64,000 nt of DNA from Nocardioides islandensis (GTDB taxonomy: Bacteria > Actinomycetota > Actinomycetes > Propionibacteriales > Nocardioidaceae), in assembly GCF_015352455.1 (NCBI RefSeq), contig NZ_JADKPN010000002.1:186001-250000 (forward strand), read 5' to 3'. Both the position numbers and the translations under genes were made by a program. The notes under the pieces were generated by a model. It was not told the origin of the DNA and ran no database searches. It saw nothing but the letters and a program-made list of their open reading frames with translations. This document shows, piece after piece, positions 23,916 through 32,521 of this stretch (position 1 is the stretch's first letter; every line of letters starts with the position of its first letter).

Positions 23916-26900
23916 GCACCCTCAACTCCCGACTGCGAGGCCTGGCGGCCACGCTCGCCCTGGTCGCCTTCGTGGTCGGCGTGCCAGCTGTCCTGCTCGC
24001 GATCGACGCGGTCCCGGATCTGACTGCGTTTTCGTGGTCGCAGCTCACTGCCCCGGACGACGGCACGCTCGTGGTCGAGGTCCTCGCTGCGGTCTGCTGG
24101 ATCGCTTGGGCCGTGTTCACCTGCCAGCTCGTCGCATCGATCCTGTCGCGGGCCAGTGGCATCCGCACACCGCGACTGCCTGGCCTGTCCATGCCCCAGG
24201 TCGCGGCTGATCGCCTCATCGCCGCAGCTGCCCTGCTGTTCGTCGCGGTGCCGTCGGCGACTGCGTTCCTCCCCCAGCCGAAGGCCCAGGCCGCCTTGAT
24301 GGCGACTCCCCTGCCCGCCGACCCTCGAGTCACCGTCGAACCCGCCGCTGCCCCCACTCCGGCGCCGACGGTCGCGCAGCAAAAGGAGCCGAAGGTTGAG
24401 CGCTACACCGTCAAGCGTGGCGACAGCCTCTGGAGAATCGCCGAGGACCGCCTCGGAGACGGGGCTCGGTACGTCGAACTCGTCGAGCTCAACAAGGCCG
24501 TCCTCGACGGTCGGCCCGACTTCCTCCTACCGGGCACTATCCTGAGAGTGCCCGTTGCGGAGACCGCACCGGCGGGGACTTACGTCGTTCAGCCCGGCGA
24601 CACGCTGTCCGAGATCGCAGAGGACGAGCTCGGCGACGCGGAGGAGTATCCCTCGATCTTCGACGCATCTCGCGGCACCCTCCAAGCCGACGGCGCTCGC
24701 CTCACCGATCCCGCCCTGATCCTCCCCGGCTGGAAGCTGACCATCCCCGGGCAGGAGCCACCCGCGGAGGCACGGGGACCCAAGCACGAGAAGCCGCAGG
24801 AGGAGGTCCCCGACTCTACGTCGCCTCCGACGGAGACGGCTCCCTCCGAGCCCGCCAACGAGCCGAACGCGGAGACCGACGAGGCGGGTCGGAGTGCCGA
24901 CGACCGCGTGATCCCGTCGTGGCTCGTCCCCGGCCTGGCCGGGGCGGGATCGATACTCGGTGGCGCGCTCTGGATCGCACTGCGCGCGCAGCGACGGACC
25001 CAACTGCGCCATCGACGTCCCGGCACGGTCATCCCTCCGCCGCCGGCCGAACTCATTTCCGCTGAGAAGACGGCCCGTGCCACGGCATCCGTGACGGCGC
25101 CCAGGATCGACGCCCTCGACGCCGCGCTGCGCGCGCTCCCGCCAGTGCTTCCACTCGCCAAGGTCGCGCTTGGGGAGGACGAGATCTTCCTGACCCTCCA
25201 GGAAGCCGCCGACCTGCCGGCGCCGTGGAGAGGATCCGATTCCGAATGGCGGATCGCTGTGGCCGACGTTCCCGATCGCCCGGAGGACTCGTTCCCGCCG
25301 TTCCCGCTTCTCGTGAGCGTCGGCCAGGCCGCCGACGGGTCGTTCCTGTTCCTCAACCTCGAAGAACTCCGCACCGTCACGGTCACGGGCAACGCTGACC
25401 GGAAGGCCGCCTTCGCACGCCACCTCGCCGCCGAGCTGGCCGTCAACCCGTGGTCGATCGTCGCGACGGTCGATCTCTTGGGCCTTGGCTCCGACCTGGC
25501 ATCGTTCAACCTTGGCCGCGTCCGCACCCACCCCGCAGGGGACACAGACTTCATCGCAGAACTCGCGCGCAACCTGGCCTCCATCACCAAGCCGTCTGAC
25601 CCCGACGACTTCCACGCCGTGATCATCGCGACCGCGAACCGTCCGACCGCCGACCTCGACCAACTCGCAGAGGTGATCGCAGGGATCCCCGGTCGTTCGT
25701 CGGCGGCGCTGGTCGACCTCGCGGGCGAGCCTCGATCCTCCAGCACCGACCTGCAGCTGACCACTGACGGTCGTCTCCAGGCACCAAGCCTCGGAGTCGA
25801 CGTGGCGGCGGCAGGGCTGAGCGGCGAGGAGGCAAGGGCATGCGCGCTGCTTCTTGACCTCACACTCGACGAGACCGTCGTTCCCGTGCCGGAACAGGAC
25901 CAGGGAACGGCGGTCTCTGACCTCGGCGGTGCGCTGGTTGAGCGGCTGACCCGACCACGTCCCGAGGGTCCAGCCGGAGCCGAGTCTCTGCTGCCACTAG
26001 ATGCAGTGGTCTACACCGACGCTGCGGCGACGACCGTGGAGGACGTCGAGGTGCTAGCGCCTCGGGCTGCGCCGGAGGCCCGCGCAGCCGTCGAGGCCGT
26101 GGACCCGGGGTTGGACGAGGACCTCGCGCGCTGGGAGTCGCCGACCCTGTCGTCTGCCAAGGTGACCCTCCTCGGGCCAGTCAGCGCCCGGACCACCGGC
26201 GATACGAAGGCGACGGCACATCGGCGTCCGTTCTATGTCGAGCTGTTGGCTTACCTCGCGCTCCATCCCAACGGAGTTTCCGGAGCGGACGTTGCCGTTG
26301 CGTTCGCGATTCGTCCGGAGCGTGTCCGGGTCGACATGAGCCAACTGCGTCGGTGGCTCGGCACCGATCCCGGCACCGGTGAGCCCTACCTGCCCAAGGC
26401 GGAGCCTGGCCGCGACCCAGGCTCGCCCGCCCTCTACAAGCTCGAGCGCGTCCAGTGCGACGTGGACCTGTTCCGTCGTCTCCGGGCTCGAGGGCAGAGC
26501 CGCGGCGCCGACGGCATCGACGACCTGATCGCGGCACTGCGACTGGTCAGCGGTGAGCCGTTCTCCGACCTCCGCAAGGATCACTGGAACTGGCTCCTGG
26601 AGGGTGACCGCTGGGACCACATCATGACCAGCGCCGTCGTCGATGTCGGGCACATCGTCACGACCCACGCGCTCGCCACCGGCGACCGCGACCTCGCTCT
26701 CTGGGCAGCCCAGGTCGCCTACACCGCTTCGCCGTACGACGAGGTCGCCCAGCTCGACATGATCCAGGCGGAGAAGGCCACCGGTGACAGCGAGCAGGCT
26801 GACCAAGACCTCACCGACAGGGTCTTCAATCGGCGCGACGACGAACTGCCGCCGATCGATCTTCCCGATCGCACCGCTCAGGTCGCCCACGACAAGAACT

Positions 26901-26938
26901 GGGGAGGGCACGGGCCGCGCCCGCGACGGACTGGTTGA
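23912..26938 (+). CDS. LysM and BTAD-domain membrane protein (Tad-locus regulator-like)
   Basis: 1008 aa. N-terminal membrane helices at residues ~12-30, ~57-78 and ~101-118, two LysM repeats (RYTVKRGDSLWRIAEDRLGD, about 163-210, and TYVVQPGDTLSEIAEDELGD, about 220-275), a Pro/Glu/Thr-rich linker, a further helix near 338 (VPGLAGAGSILGGALWIAL), a large cytoplasmic region, and a C-terminal winged-helix plus bacterial transcriptional activator domain (residues ~755-980: FYVELLAYLALHPNG, RVRVDMSQLRRWLG). LysM binds peptidoglycan; BTAD usually belongs to SARP-type regulators. The fusion puts a wall sensor and a DNA-binding-like domain in one chain. Last gene of the Tad-like operon; ATGA overlap. 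Confidence 0.82.
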   Translation: MSTLNSRLRGLAATLALVAFVVGVPAVLLAIDAVPDLTAFSWSQLTAPDDGTLVVEVLAAVCWIAWAVFTCQLVASILSRASGIRTPRLPGLSMPQVAADRLIAAAALLFVAVPSATAFLPQPKAQAALMATPLPADPRVTVEPAAAPTPAPTVAQQKEPKVERYTVKRGDSLWRIAEDRLGDGARYVELVELNKAVLDGRPDFLLPGTILRVPVAETAPAGTYVVQPGDTLSEIAEDELGDAEEYPSIFDASRGTLQADGARLTDPALILPGWKLTIPGQEPPAEARGPKHEKPQEEVPDSTSPPTETAPSEPANEPNAETDEAGRSADDRVIPSWLVPGLAGAGSILGGALWIALRAQRRTQLRHRRPGTVIPPPPAELISAEKTARATASVTAPRIDALDAALRALPPVLPLAKVALGEDEIFLTLQEAADLPAPWRGSDSEWRIAVADVPDRPEDSFPPFPLLVSVGQAADGSFLFLNLEELRTVTVTGNADRKAAFARHLAAELAVNPWSIVATVDLLGLGSDLASFNLGRVRTHPAGDTDFIAELARNLASITKPSDPDDFHAVIIATANRPTADLDQLAEVIAGIPGRSSAALVDLAGEPRSSSTDLQLTTDGRLQAPSLGVDVAAAGLSGEEARACALLLDLTLDETVVPVPEQDQGTAVSDLGGALVERLTRPRPEGPAGAESLLPLDAVVYTDAAATTVEDVEVLAPRAAPEARAAVEAVDPGLDEDLARWESPTLSSAKVTLLGPVSARTTGDTKATAHRRPFYVELLAYLALHPNGVSGADVAVAFAIRPERVRVDMSQLRRWLGTDPGTGEPYLPKAEPGRDPGSPALYKLERVQCDVDLFRRLRARGQSRGADGIDDLIAALRLVSGEPFSDLRKDHWNWLLEGDRWDHIMTSAVVDVGHIVTTHALATGDRDLALWAAQVAYTASPYDEVAQLDMIQAEKATGDSEQADQDLTDRVFNRRDDELPPIDLPDRTAQVAHDKNWGGHGPRPRRTG

Positions 26939-27114
26939 GCACGCGATCTGATCGTCTGCTCCGTACAGCCGTGAGTGGATCAGCAAGTCCACGGTTGTGT
27001 GTCGACCTCGTCGGTCGCTGCCGAACCCCAGCCGGCAGTGCCGCCAGCCCCGCTGTTGTGTCCAGGCGACTTTCTTAGGCGGGGTCGCGCACGATCCCAT
27101 CTTGACCGAGGATA

Positions 27115-27126
27115 GAACATATGTTC
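27115..27126 (+). promoter_or_regulatory. LexA/SOS-type box over a start codon
   Basis: Perfect 12-bp palindrome GAACATATGTTC, with flanking A before and G after, fits the Gram-positive SOS box CGAACRNRYGTTCG in 13 of 14 positions. It covers the ATG (27121) of a small gene. LexA bound here would block transcription or initiation of that gene, perhaps with the Prim-Pol genes downstream. No other copy was noticed in the window. Confidence 0.55.
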
Positions 27127-27354
27127 GACTCGCCCAGTGGGGATTACGCAAGGGAGCAGCAGTACATGGCTGGCTACAACGCCGGACGGGCCGTCGCGCT
27201 ACAGACCGGTTCCGCGGCGTCCGGCCGCCGCTGGCTCGCCGAGCACCGCGACGCTGACAGCGCCTTCACCGCCGGCTACGAGTGGGCACTCTGGGACTAC
27301 GAGGACGCCAACGGGCTCGCGCATGAGTCACGTCCACGGCATGCCGCTGGCTGA
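27121..27354 (+). CDS. Small hypothetical protein under SOS-type box
   Basis: 77 aa, soluble, rich in Ala, Gly, Tyr and Trp (DYAREQQYMAGYNAGRAVAL, FTAGYEWALWDYEDANG). A ribosome site GAGGA lies about eight bases before the ATG. The family is not recognised; repeated Y-x-x-G-Y/N-A-G elements suggest a helical hairpin. If the LexA-type box is real, it would be an SOS-induced gene of the ICE, possibly a regulator. Codon bias is good, but the short length limits certainty. Confidence 0.55.
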   Translation: MFDSPSGDYAREQQYMAGYNAGRAVALQTGSAASGRRWLAEHRDADSAFTAGYEWALWDYEDANGLAHESRPRHAAG

Positions 27355-27430
27355 CAGACCAAGCGGTGTCGGCCGCCGCGCGCGCTGACCACCCGCCCAG
27401 GCACGAATCCCGGCGCCCCTAATGGACGCA

Positions 27431-27528
27431 GCCAACAATTGGCGTGACTTCTTAGGGAACGCCGCTGACCTGCGCAAACGCAACGTTCCCCTTTCCGCTC
27501 CCCCTGGTTGTTACCGGAAAGCGGTAAC
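27431..27528. repeat. Three inverted repeats upstream of the Prim-Pol gene
   Basis: Within 98 bases: GCCAA-3-TTGGC (27431-27443), GGGAACG at 27455-27461 facing CGTTCCC at 27484-27490, and GTTACCG-5-CGGTAAC (27510-27528), the last ending 23 bases before the Prim-Pol ATG. Such clustering suggests an operator or a replication-initiation site for the element. No protein-binding consensus is recognised. Confidence 0.45.
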
Positions 27529-27551
27529 GCCGGCGGGCCAGTCTCGGGGGC

Positions 27552-28460
27552 ATGTTCGACCCGTCAAACCCAATCCCCGACTGGACCGTCTCGACGATGC
27601 AACGTGTCGCCACCGAGCCCACCCTGGCCGACGCCGCGATTCGCTTCGCCAACCTCGGGATCCCTGTCTTCCCCTGCGTTCCCGGAGGCAAGCAGCCGCT
27701 CACGTCGAACGGCTTCCACGACGCGACATCGTCGGCTCGTACGGTCCATGCCTGGTGGCAGCGCACACCTGACGCGAACATCGGCCTGCCCACAGGCGCC
27801 AAAACCGGCATCCTCGTCGTCGACATCGACGTCCACCCTGGGGGCAGTGGATTCGCTGCCTTCGAGCATGCGCGCTCCGAGGGCCTCGCCGACAACTGGG
27901 CCTGGATGGTCCGCACGCCCTCGGGCGGGATCCACGCCTACTACCCCGCCGGGACTGACCGCGAGCAGCGCTCCTGGCAAGTGCCGTCCGCGCACATCGA
28001 CTTCCGGGGCGACGGCGGCTACGTCATCGCCCCTCCGTCGCGCATCGAGGTCGGCGGCGTGCTCAAGACGTACGACGTCATCGCGGTCACGACCCTGCCG
28101 GCGAAGCCGCTCGACGCGATCCAACTGCGCCAGTTCCTCGAGCCGCCCCGGCCGCGACCGGTAGCTCCACCTCAGGGGCTTCCTCCGAAGGGATGCCGAC
28201 CCGAGGCTCTGGCCAGAGTGGTCGCGCTGACTCCCGAAGGCGGTCGCAACCGAGCCCTCTTCTGGGCGTCGTGCCGCATGGCCGAGGACGGCCAGAGCCG
28301 TGCGAACGCAGTCACCTACCTGATGCCCGCCGCACAGTACGCCGGCCTCCCCGATCGGGAGATCGACTCGACCATCGACTCCGCCTTCCGGATCGCGTCC
28401 CGGCTGGGCCCCGTGAGCCGCCTGGGCCCTACCCAGAGGAGTGAGGCGATCCAGCTGTGA
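27552..28460 (+). CDS. Bifunctional DNA primase/polymerase (Prim-Pol domain)
   Basis: 302 aa. Archaeo-eukaryotic primase-type Prim-Pol domain in the first ~200 residues: ALRFANLGIPVFPC-like entry (AAIRFANLGIPVFPCVPGGK), WWQRTPDANIGLPTG, catalytic D-I-D in ILVVDIDVHPGG near residue 98, and VPSAHIDFRGDGGYVIAPPS. These proteins make primers and extend them in plasmid and ICE replication. The C-terminal ~100 residues (GGRNRALFWASCRMAEDG) belong to a helical PriCT-like tail. No helicase domain is fused. ATG start; the stop overlaps the next gene (GTGA). Together with the ParB-like gene it suggests replication of the excised circle. Confidence 0.9.
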   Translation: MFDPSNPIPDWTVSTMQRVATEPTLADAAIRFANLGIPVFPCVPGGKQPLTSNGFHDATSSARTVHAWWQRTPDANIGLPTGAKTGILVVDIDVHPGGSGFAAFEHARSEGLADNWAWMVRTPSGGIHAYYPAGTDREQRSWQVPSAHIDFRGDGGYVIAPPSRIEVGGVLKTYDVIAVTTLPAKPLDAIQLRQFLEPPRPRPVAPPQGLPPKGCRPEALARVVALTPEGGRNRALFWASCRMAEDGQSRANAVTYLMPAAQYAGLPDREIDSTIDSAFRIASRLGPVSRLGPTQRSEAIQL

Positions 28461-28810
28461 ACAGCCACGCCGAGTACCGCCGACACATCTACCGGTCGAC
28501 CGAGCCTTCGCTGCCCGTGCCGAGTCCCGACGCAGCGGTCAGCGAGCTCGCTCGCCATCGCGATCCGTCTCTATCCGCGGCGGGAGGGCAGGCGCCAGCG
28601 AAGGCAGCGAAGGGCATCGCATGGGTCCGGCCGACCGAGCTCGCGACGTACGTTGCGCCGATGGTTGGGCGCGGCGTCGACCTTCAGGCCGAACTGGTCC
28701 GGCGCGCCCGCCGTACTCCGGCCACGACGACGCGCGCCCTCCACCGAAGCATCCCCAACTCGCCGTCCCCGAGGTCGTCGGCGAACCGCACGGAGGGACT
28801 CTCGCTGTGA
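28457..28810 (+). CDS. Hypothetical protein of the Prim-Pol operon
   Basis: 117 aa, soluble and basic. GTG start overlapping the Prim-Pol stop, and a stop overlapping the next GTG start, so it is firmly in the operon. No domain is recognised; the central part GIAWVRPTELATYVAPMVGR then DLQAELVRRARRTPAT resembles a short DNA-binding or adaptor helix pair. A role as accessory replication protein is inferred only from position. Confidence 0.7.
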   Translation: MNSHAEYRRHIYRSTEPSLPVPSPDAAVSELARHRDPSLSAAGGQAPAKAAKGIAWVRPTELATYVAPMVGRGVDLQAELVRRARRTPATTTRALHRSIPNSPSPRSSANRTEGLSL

Positions 28811-29616
28811 ACACTTCATTCGAAACCGCCAACGGGCTGCGCCGACTCCTCGTGCGCCTCCGGGTGTCCGGACCGCACGCCTGGGAGCAGGATCCCGAGG
28901 CCCGCGAGCTGATGCTCTATGCCGCGCAGAAGTACGAGGCGCTGGCGGTCAAGCACCGCTGCGACCCGACCGCCGGAGCCGCGGCAGCCTTCGAGGCCAT
29001 GCGGACCTACGCCGTACGCACGGCCGATGACCCGTGGGCCGTCGTCACCATCGCGGTCAAGGTCACGCTCATCGCCGAGGAGCGCGCCGACGGGCTCCTG
29101 TGCTCCGTCGACCAGGCCCGGCGCCCGGAGATCTCCCGACACCACGATGTACGGCGGTTCTGCGACACCGAGGCCGACCTGCCCAACTTCCTGCCCGGGC
29201 TCGCCGTCGAGCCATTCAATCCCGACGAGGCTCCGCCGACCGGCGCGTACGAAGCGGTCGACGCGACGATCGACCTCTTCACCGCGCTCGGGTGGCCACG
29301 GGACACGGCGACCTGCACGCTCGACTACATCTCGGCCCGACTCGTTGAGTCCGGATCTCGCCCGAAGGCTCACGCGGCTCTGCGGCGCGACCACACGGCG
29401 CGGGCTGTTCTCGACATCGACCAGGAAGCGTGGGCGACGGTGCTGCGCATCGTGCTGGGCAATCCGAACCCCGACGAGGCCTGTACGTCGGACGGGCACG
29501 GGGTGCTTCTGCGACTGCTCATCGGGCACCCGGTCGCCGAACTCCTTGACGACGACCTGCTGGTCTTCGAGATCAGCGAGACCGCTCCGCGACCAAAGGC
29601 TCGGATCCATGCCTGA
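28807..29616 (+). CDS. Hypothetical protein of the Prim-Pol/ParB operon
   Basis: 269 aa from GTG 28807 (GTGA overlap; a longer frame from 28441 is rejected). Helical soluble protein, no recognised domain. Segments with strong pattern: ANGLRRLLVRLRVSGPHAWE, ELMLYAAQKYEALAVKHRCD, AAFEAMRTYAVRTADDPWA and the C-terminal AVLDIDQEAWATVLRIVLG. It is the kind of conserved element-specific protein found between replication and partition genes of actinobacterial ICEs. The stop overlaps the ParB start by eight bases. Confidence 0.75.
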   Translation: MNTSFETANGLRRLLVRLRVSGPHAWEQDPEARELMLYAAQKYEALAVKHRCDPTAGAAAAFEAMRTYAVRTADDPWAVVTIAVKVTLIAEERADGLLCSVDQARRPEISRHHDVRRFCDTEADLPNFLPGLAVEPFNPDEAPPTGAYEAVDATIDLFTALGWPRDTATCTLDYISARLVESGSRPKAHAALRRDHTARAVLDIDQEAWATVLRIVLGNPNPDEACTSDGHGVLLRLLIGHPVAELLDDDLLVFEISETAPRPKARIHA

Positions 29617-30586
29617 CGCGCGCGGCCACATCGAACTCGACCGAGCGCTCGACTCGATCAGTGTCGGAGTCCGTCACCGCAAGGACCCCGGCGACCTCGT
29701 ACCACTCATGGAGTCGATCGAGCGGCTCGGCCTGCTCCAGCCGGTCACCATCACTCCTGAAGGCGTCCTGGTGTGCGGGTGGCGACGCCTGGAGGCTGTT
29801 CGCCGGCTCGGCTGGCGCACGATGAAGGTCTGGGTCCGCTCAGGCATCTCGGACAAGCTCGAGGCCTTGCTTGCCCAGCAGGACGAGAACCAGCTCCACA
29901 AGCCGCTGAACGAACTCGAGAAGGCGTCGCTCTACCGGGAGCTCAAAGCACTGCGTGCGGAGGAGGCTGAGTGCCGCATGCAGGCGACCCAGTTCGGGGC
30001 GTCCGCCGACACGGGAGACTCCGGCTGTGCGTCGGGCGCACAGCCGGGCGAGCCAGGACGAGCTCGTCGCCAGGCAGCGATGGCGATCACCGGCAAGGCG
30101 TCTTATAGCACCCACGAACGGGTCTGCGCGCTCATGGACTGGGCCTCCCGAAAGGCCACGCCTCCGGAGATCCGAGCCATGGCGAACGACGCTCTCCACA
30201 AGATCGAGCAGGGAGAGCCGGTGAAGCCGCTCTATCTCAAGGTCAAGGAAGCCTTCGACAAGTCGCAAGAGCCGCAGCCGGAGGAAGAGACGGATCTCGC
30301 TCGGCTGGCGCGTGAAGCGCGAGAGCGTGCCGAGCGCGAAGTGCGAGACAAGGGCCGCAAGAACCTCAAGCGCAACCACGGACCGAGCAGCCACTTCCGG
30401 AGCGTCCGCTCGTTCAACCTGACCTGGACAGAGCTGGACGGCTGGACCGAGCTGTACGACGTCGACGCCCTCGCCGCTCAGCTCAACCGCAGTGACTGGG
30501 AACGGTTCGACCGGGTGGTCACCGCTACGATCGCCTTCCGCGACCAGCTCGTAGCCGCCCGACGTCACGCAAAGACATCGGCGTAG
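29609..30586 (+). CDS. ParB-like nuclease-domain protein
   Basis: 325 aa from ATG 29609. N-terminal ParB/sulfiredoxin-like domain: KDPGDLVPLMESIERLGLLQ (residues ~24-43), the GVLVCGWRRLEAVRRLGW motif (G-x-R-R, about 54-71) and AQQDENQLHKPLNELEKASL. The middle holds a linker with Cys and the C-terminal part a basic coiled helix (ARLAREARERAEREVRDK). ParB proteins segregate DNA or regulate transcription; no parA gene is seen here, so segregation would need a host or other partner. An element control or replication role is plausible. The longer frame from 28919 is spurious. Confidence 0.85.
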   Translation: MPDARGHIELDRALDSISVGVRHRKDPGDLVPLMESIERLGLLQPVTITPEGVLVCGWRRLEAVRRLGWRTMKVWVRSGISDKLEALLAQQDENQLHKPLNELEKASLYRELKALRAEEAECRMQATQFGASADTGDSGCASGAQPGEPGRARRQAAMAITGKASYSTHERVCALMDWASRKATPPEIRAMANDALHKIEQGEPVKPLYLKVKEAFDKSQEPQPEEETDLARLAREARERAEREVRDKGRKNLKRNHGPSSHFRSVRSFNLTWTELDGWTELYDVDALAAQLNRSDWERFDRVVTATIAFRDQLVAARRHAKTSA

Positions 30587-30632
30587 GCATCGCACCTATC
30601 GGACGTCCCTGAACCCGTCGCTCGGAGTTCCG

Positions 30633-31298
30633 ATGTCCAACCTGACCGGCCGCCAGATCATGCTTCTCCTCGGATGCGCGCTCGCCCTCATCACTGCCGC
30701 CGTCGGCATGTACGGCCTGGTGCGAGGACCGGGCGGTACGAACTCCGACTCAACCGCCACCAACCCCACGGAGGTCGCGGTCGTCGTCGATTCGGCAGAC
30801 CCTGACGTCACCCTGCGGGACCGCTCCCTCCCGCACACGACCGATCCTGTTGCTTACGCACGCGCGGTCGCCGTCTCGCTGTTCGATTGGGACACGAGCG
30901 CCGGGTTCCTGCCCACTGACTACACAGCGGCCGTATTGGCCGACGCGGACCCGTCCGGTGAGGAGACACCCGGGCTGCTCGACGACGTCGCAACGTACCT
31001 GCCGACGGTCGAGCAGTGGCTCGACCTCGGGGTTATGGAGGTCGTGCAGACCATCGACATCGGCGACGCCTACGTGCCGGACTCGTGGGCGGCCGCGGTC
31101 GATCAGTCGCACGGGCATCTGCGGCCGGGAACCACGGCAGTGACGATCACAGGGACCCGCCAGCGCAGCGGAGTCTGGAACGGCGAGGTGGCCGAGTCGT
31201 CGTACCCGGTCTCCTTCACGGTCTTCGTCGCCTGCCAGCCCTCCTTCGAGCGCTGCCACGTCCTGCGCCTCTCTGAGGTCGACAACCCGCTGAGGTGA
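30633..31298 (+). CDS. VirB8/TcpC-like conjugation protein
   Basis: 221 aa. One N-terminal transmembrane helix (QIMLLLGCALALITAAVGMYGLV, residues ~8-30), then an extracellular domain: VAYARAVAVSLFDWDTSAGF (conserved R/A-W-type helix) and a sheet-rich C-terminal half (TTAVTITGTRQRSG, VSFTVFVACQPSFERCHVLRL). This single helix plus NTF2-like domain is the layout of TcpC/VirB8 channel proteins. It is the first gene of the transfer-channel set; SD CGGAG before the ATG. The following gene codes for the wall hydrolase that VirB8-like proteins recruit. Confidence 0.72.
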   Translation: MSNLTGRQIMLLLGCALALITAAVGMYGLVRGPGGTNSDSTATNPTEVAVVVDSADPDVTLRDRSLPHTTDPVAYARAVAVSLFDWDTSAGFLPTDYTAAVLADADPSGEETPGLLDDVATYLPTVEQWLDLGVMEVVQTIDIGDAYVPDSWAAAVDQSHGHLRPGTTAVTITGTRQRSGVWNGEVAESSYPVSFTVFVACQPSFERCHVLRLSEVDNPLR

Positions 31299-31305
31299 GC
31301 CGCCG

Positions 31306-32424
31306 ATGGGCATGAAGGTTCTTGCCGCCGGCGCCGCGGCCGCAGTTCTGCTTGCGCCTGGAGCCGCGGTCCTCGGCGTGGCGACGCTCGTGAGCCCGGC
31401 AGCCGCAGGATCAGGCAGCTGTATGTGGGACGGCCAAGCGACCTCAAGCCTCGGCGTTGCTGGCCCCGTCCCTGAGGGGCTCTCCGCGACCAACACCCAC
31501 GGCGAGACCGTCACGCTCAACAAGCAGCAGCTCACGAGGGCCGCGACCATCATCGCCGTCGGTAACGGCGAGGGGATCCCGGCGCGGGGCCAAATGATCG
31601 CGATCATGACCGCTCTGACGGAATCTTCCCTGCGAGTTCTGTCGAACACGAGCGCATACCCCCATTCCGCGGACATCCCCAACGACGGCGACGGCAGCGA
31701 CCACGACTCCGTTGGCCTCTTCCAACAGCGACCCGCTGCAGGCTGGGGCACGGTCGAGAACCTGATGGACCCGGTCTGGTCGTCCCGGGCCTTCTACGGC
31801 GGTGCGAACGGACCGAACCACGGATCTCCCCGCGGGCTGCTGGACATCGACGGCTGGCAGACGATCGAGCCTGGCCCCGCCGCACAAGCTGTCCAGGTCT
31901 CCGCCTACCCCGACAGGTACGCCGTCAACCAGCCGGTCGCCGAGAAGGTTCTCAGCGCGGTTAGCGGCGTATCGCTAACCAGCGAACTGGAGTGCGCGCA
32001 ACCCGCCGGCGACCTACCCGCCAACCTTCCGCCCGGCTTCCCCGGAGCTCTCATCACGGCGGCCGCTTCGCAACTCGGCAAGCCGTACGTCTGGGGCGGC
32101 GGTGACTTCAGCGGACCGACCGGAGGTGGATTCGACTGCTCCGGTCTTGTTCTCTACGCCGCGTACCAAGCCTCCGGGGGCCGGATCCGGCTCCCTCACT
32201 ACTCGGGCGACCAGATCCACGCTGGCCAGGGCATCTCCTGGAATGACCAGCAACCTGGCGACCTGATCTTCTTCAGTTACCCCGGCGCCGGCGGACCGCA
32301 CCACGTGGCAATCTACGTGGGCGGTAACCGGATCCTGCATGCACCTCGAACCGGCGATGTCGTCCGCTACGGGACCATCGACGAGTTCGCCGGCGAGATC
32401 ATGACCGTCCGGCGGCTGGGCTGA
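31306..32424 (+). CDS. Bifunctional SLT-like/NlpC-P60 peptidoglycan hydrolase
   Basis: 372 aa. Signal-anchor helix (residues ~1-32), lysozyme/SLT-like domain with catalytic Glu candidate in ALTESSLRVL near 104 and DSVGLFQQRPAAGWG, then an NlpC/P60 (C40) domain from ~245: AASQLGKPYVWGG, catalytic Cys in GFDCSGLVLYAAY near 277, His in PHHVAIYVGG near 331 and a later polar residue. The lytic transglycosylase cuts glycan and the C40 part cuts stem peptides, opening the wall for DNA transfer, as in TcpG/VirB1-type enzymes. It follows the VirB8-like gene; a nested hairpin ends this unit. Confidence 0.9.
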   Translation: MGMKVLAAGAAAAVLLAPGAAVLGVATLVSPAAAGSGSCMWDGQATSSLGVAGPVPEGLSATNTHGETVTLNKQQLTRAATIIAVGNGEGIPARGQMIAIMTALTESSLRVLSNTSAYPHSADIPNDGDGSDHDSVGLFQQRPAAGWGTVENLMDPVWSSRAFYGGANGPNHGSPRGLLDIDGWQTIEPGPAAQAVQVSAYPDRYAVNQPVAEKVLSAVSGVSLTSELECAQPAGDLPANLPPGFPGALITAAASQLGKPYVWGGGDFSGPTGGGFDCSGLVLYAAYQASGGRIRLPHYSGDQIHAGQGISWNDQQPGDLIFFSYPGAGGPHHVAIYVGGNRILHAPRTGDVVRYGTIDEFAGEIMTVRRLG

Positions 32425-32425
32425 A

Positions 32426-32462
32426 GCCGAAGGACAAAGATCCAAGTCCTTGAATCTTCGGC
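32426..32462 (+). terminator. Nested hairpin after the NlpC/P60 gene
   Basis: Outer arms GCCGAAG / CTTCGGC (32426-32432 and 32456-32462) and inner arms AAGGAC / GTCCTT (32430-32435, 32446-32451), just after the stop at 32424. No T-run follows, as is usual in actinobacteria. A separate promoter lies 48 bases further on. Confidence 0.5.
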
Positions 32463-32509
32463 GCCGAGGTGGTGCAGCTGCGTCGCCAGGAACTGTCGGT
32501 CGTCACGCG

Positions 32510-32515
32510 TACCGT
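32510..32515 (+). promoter_or_regulatory. -10 element of a leaderless promoter
   Basis: TACCGT (TANNNT) lies exactly six bases before ATG 32522, which lacks a Shine-Dalgarno sequence. It starts a new transcription unit after the hairpin at 32426-32462. No clear -35 box. Confidence 0.55.
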
Positions 32516-32521
32516 TTGAAC

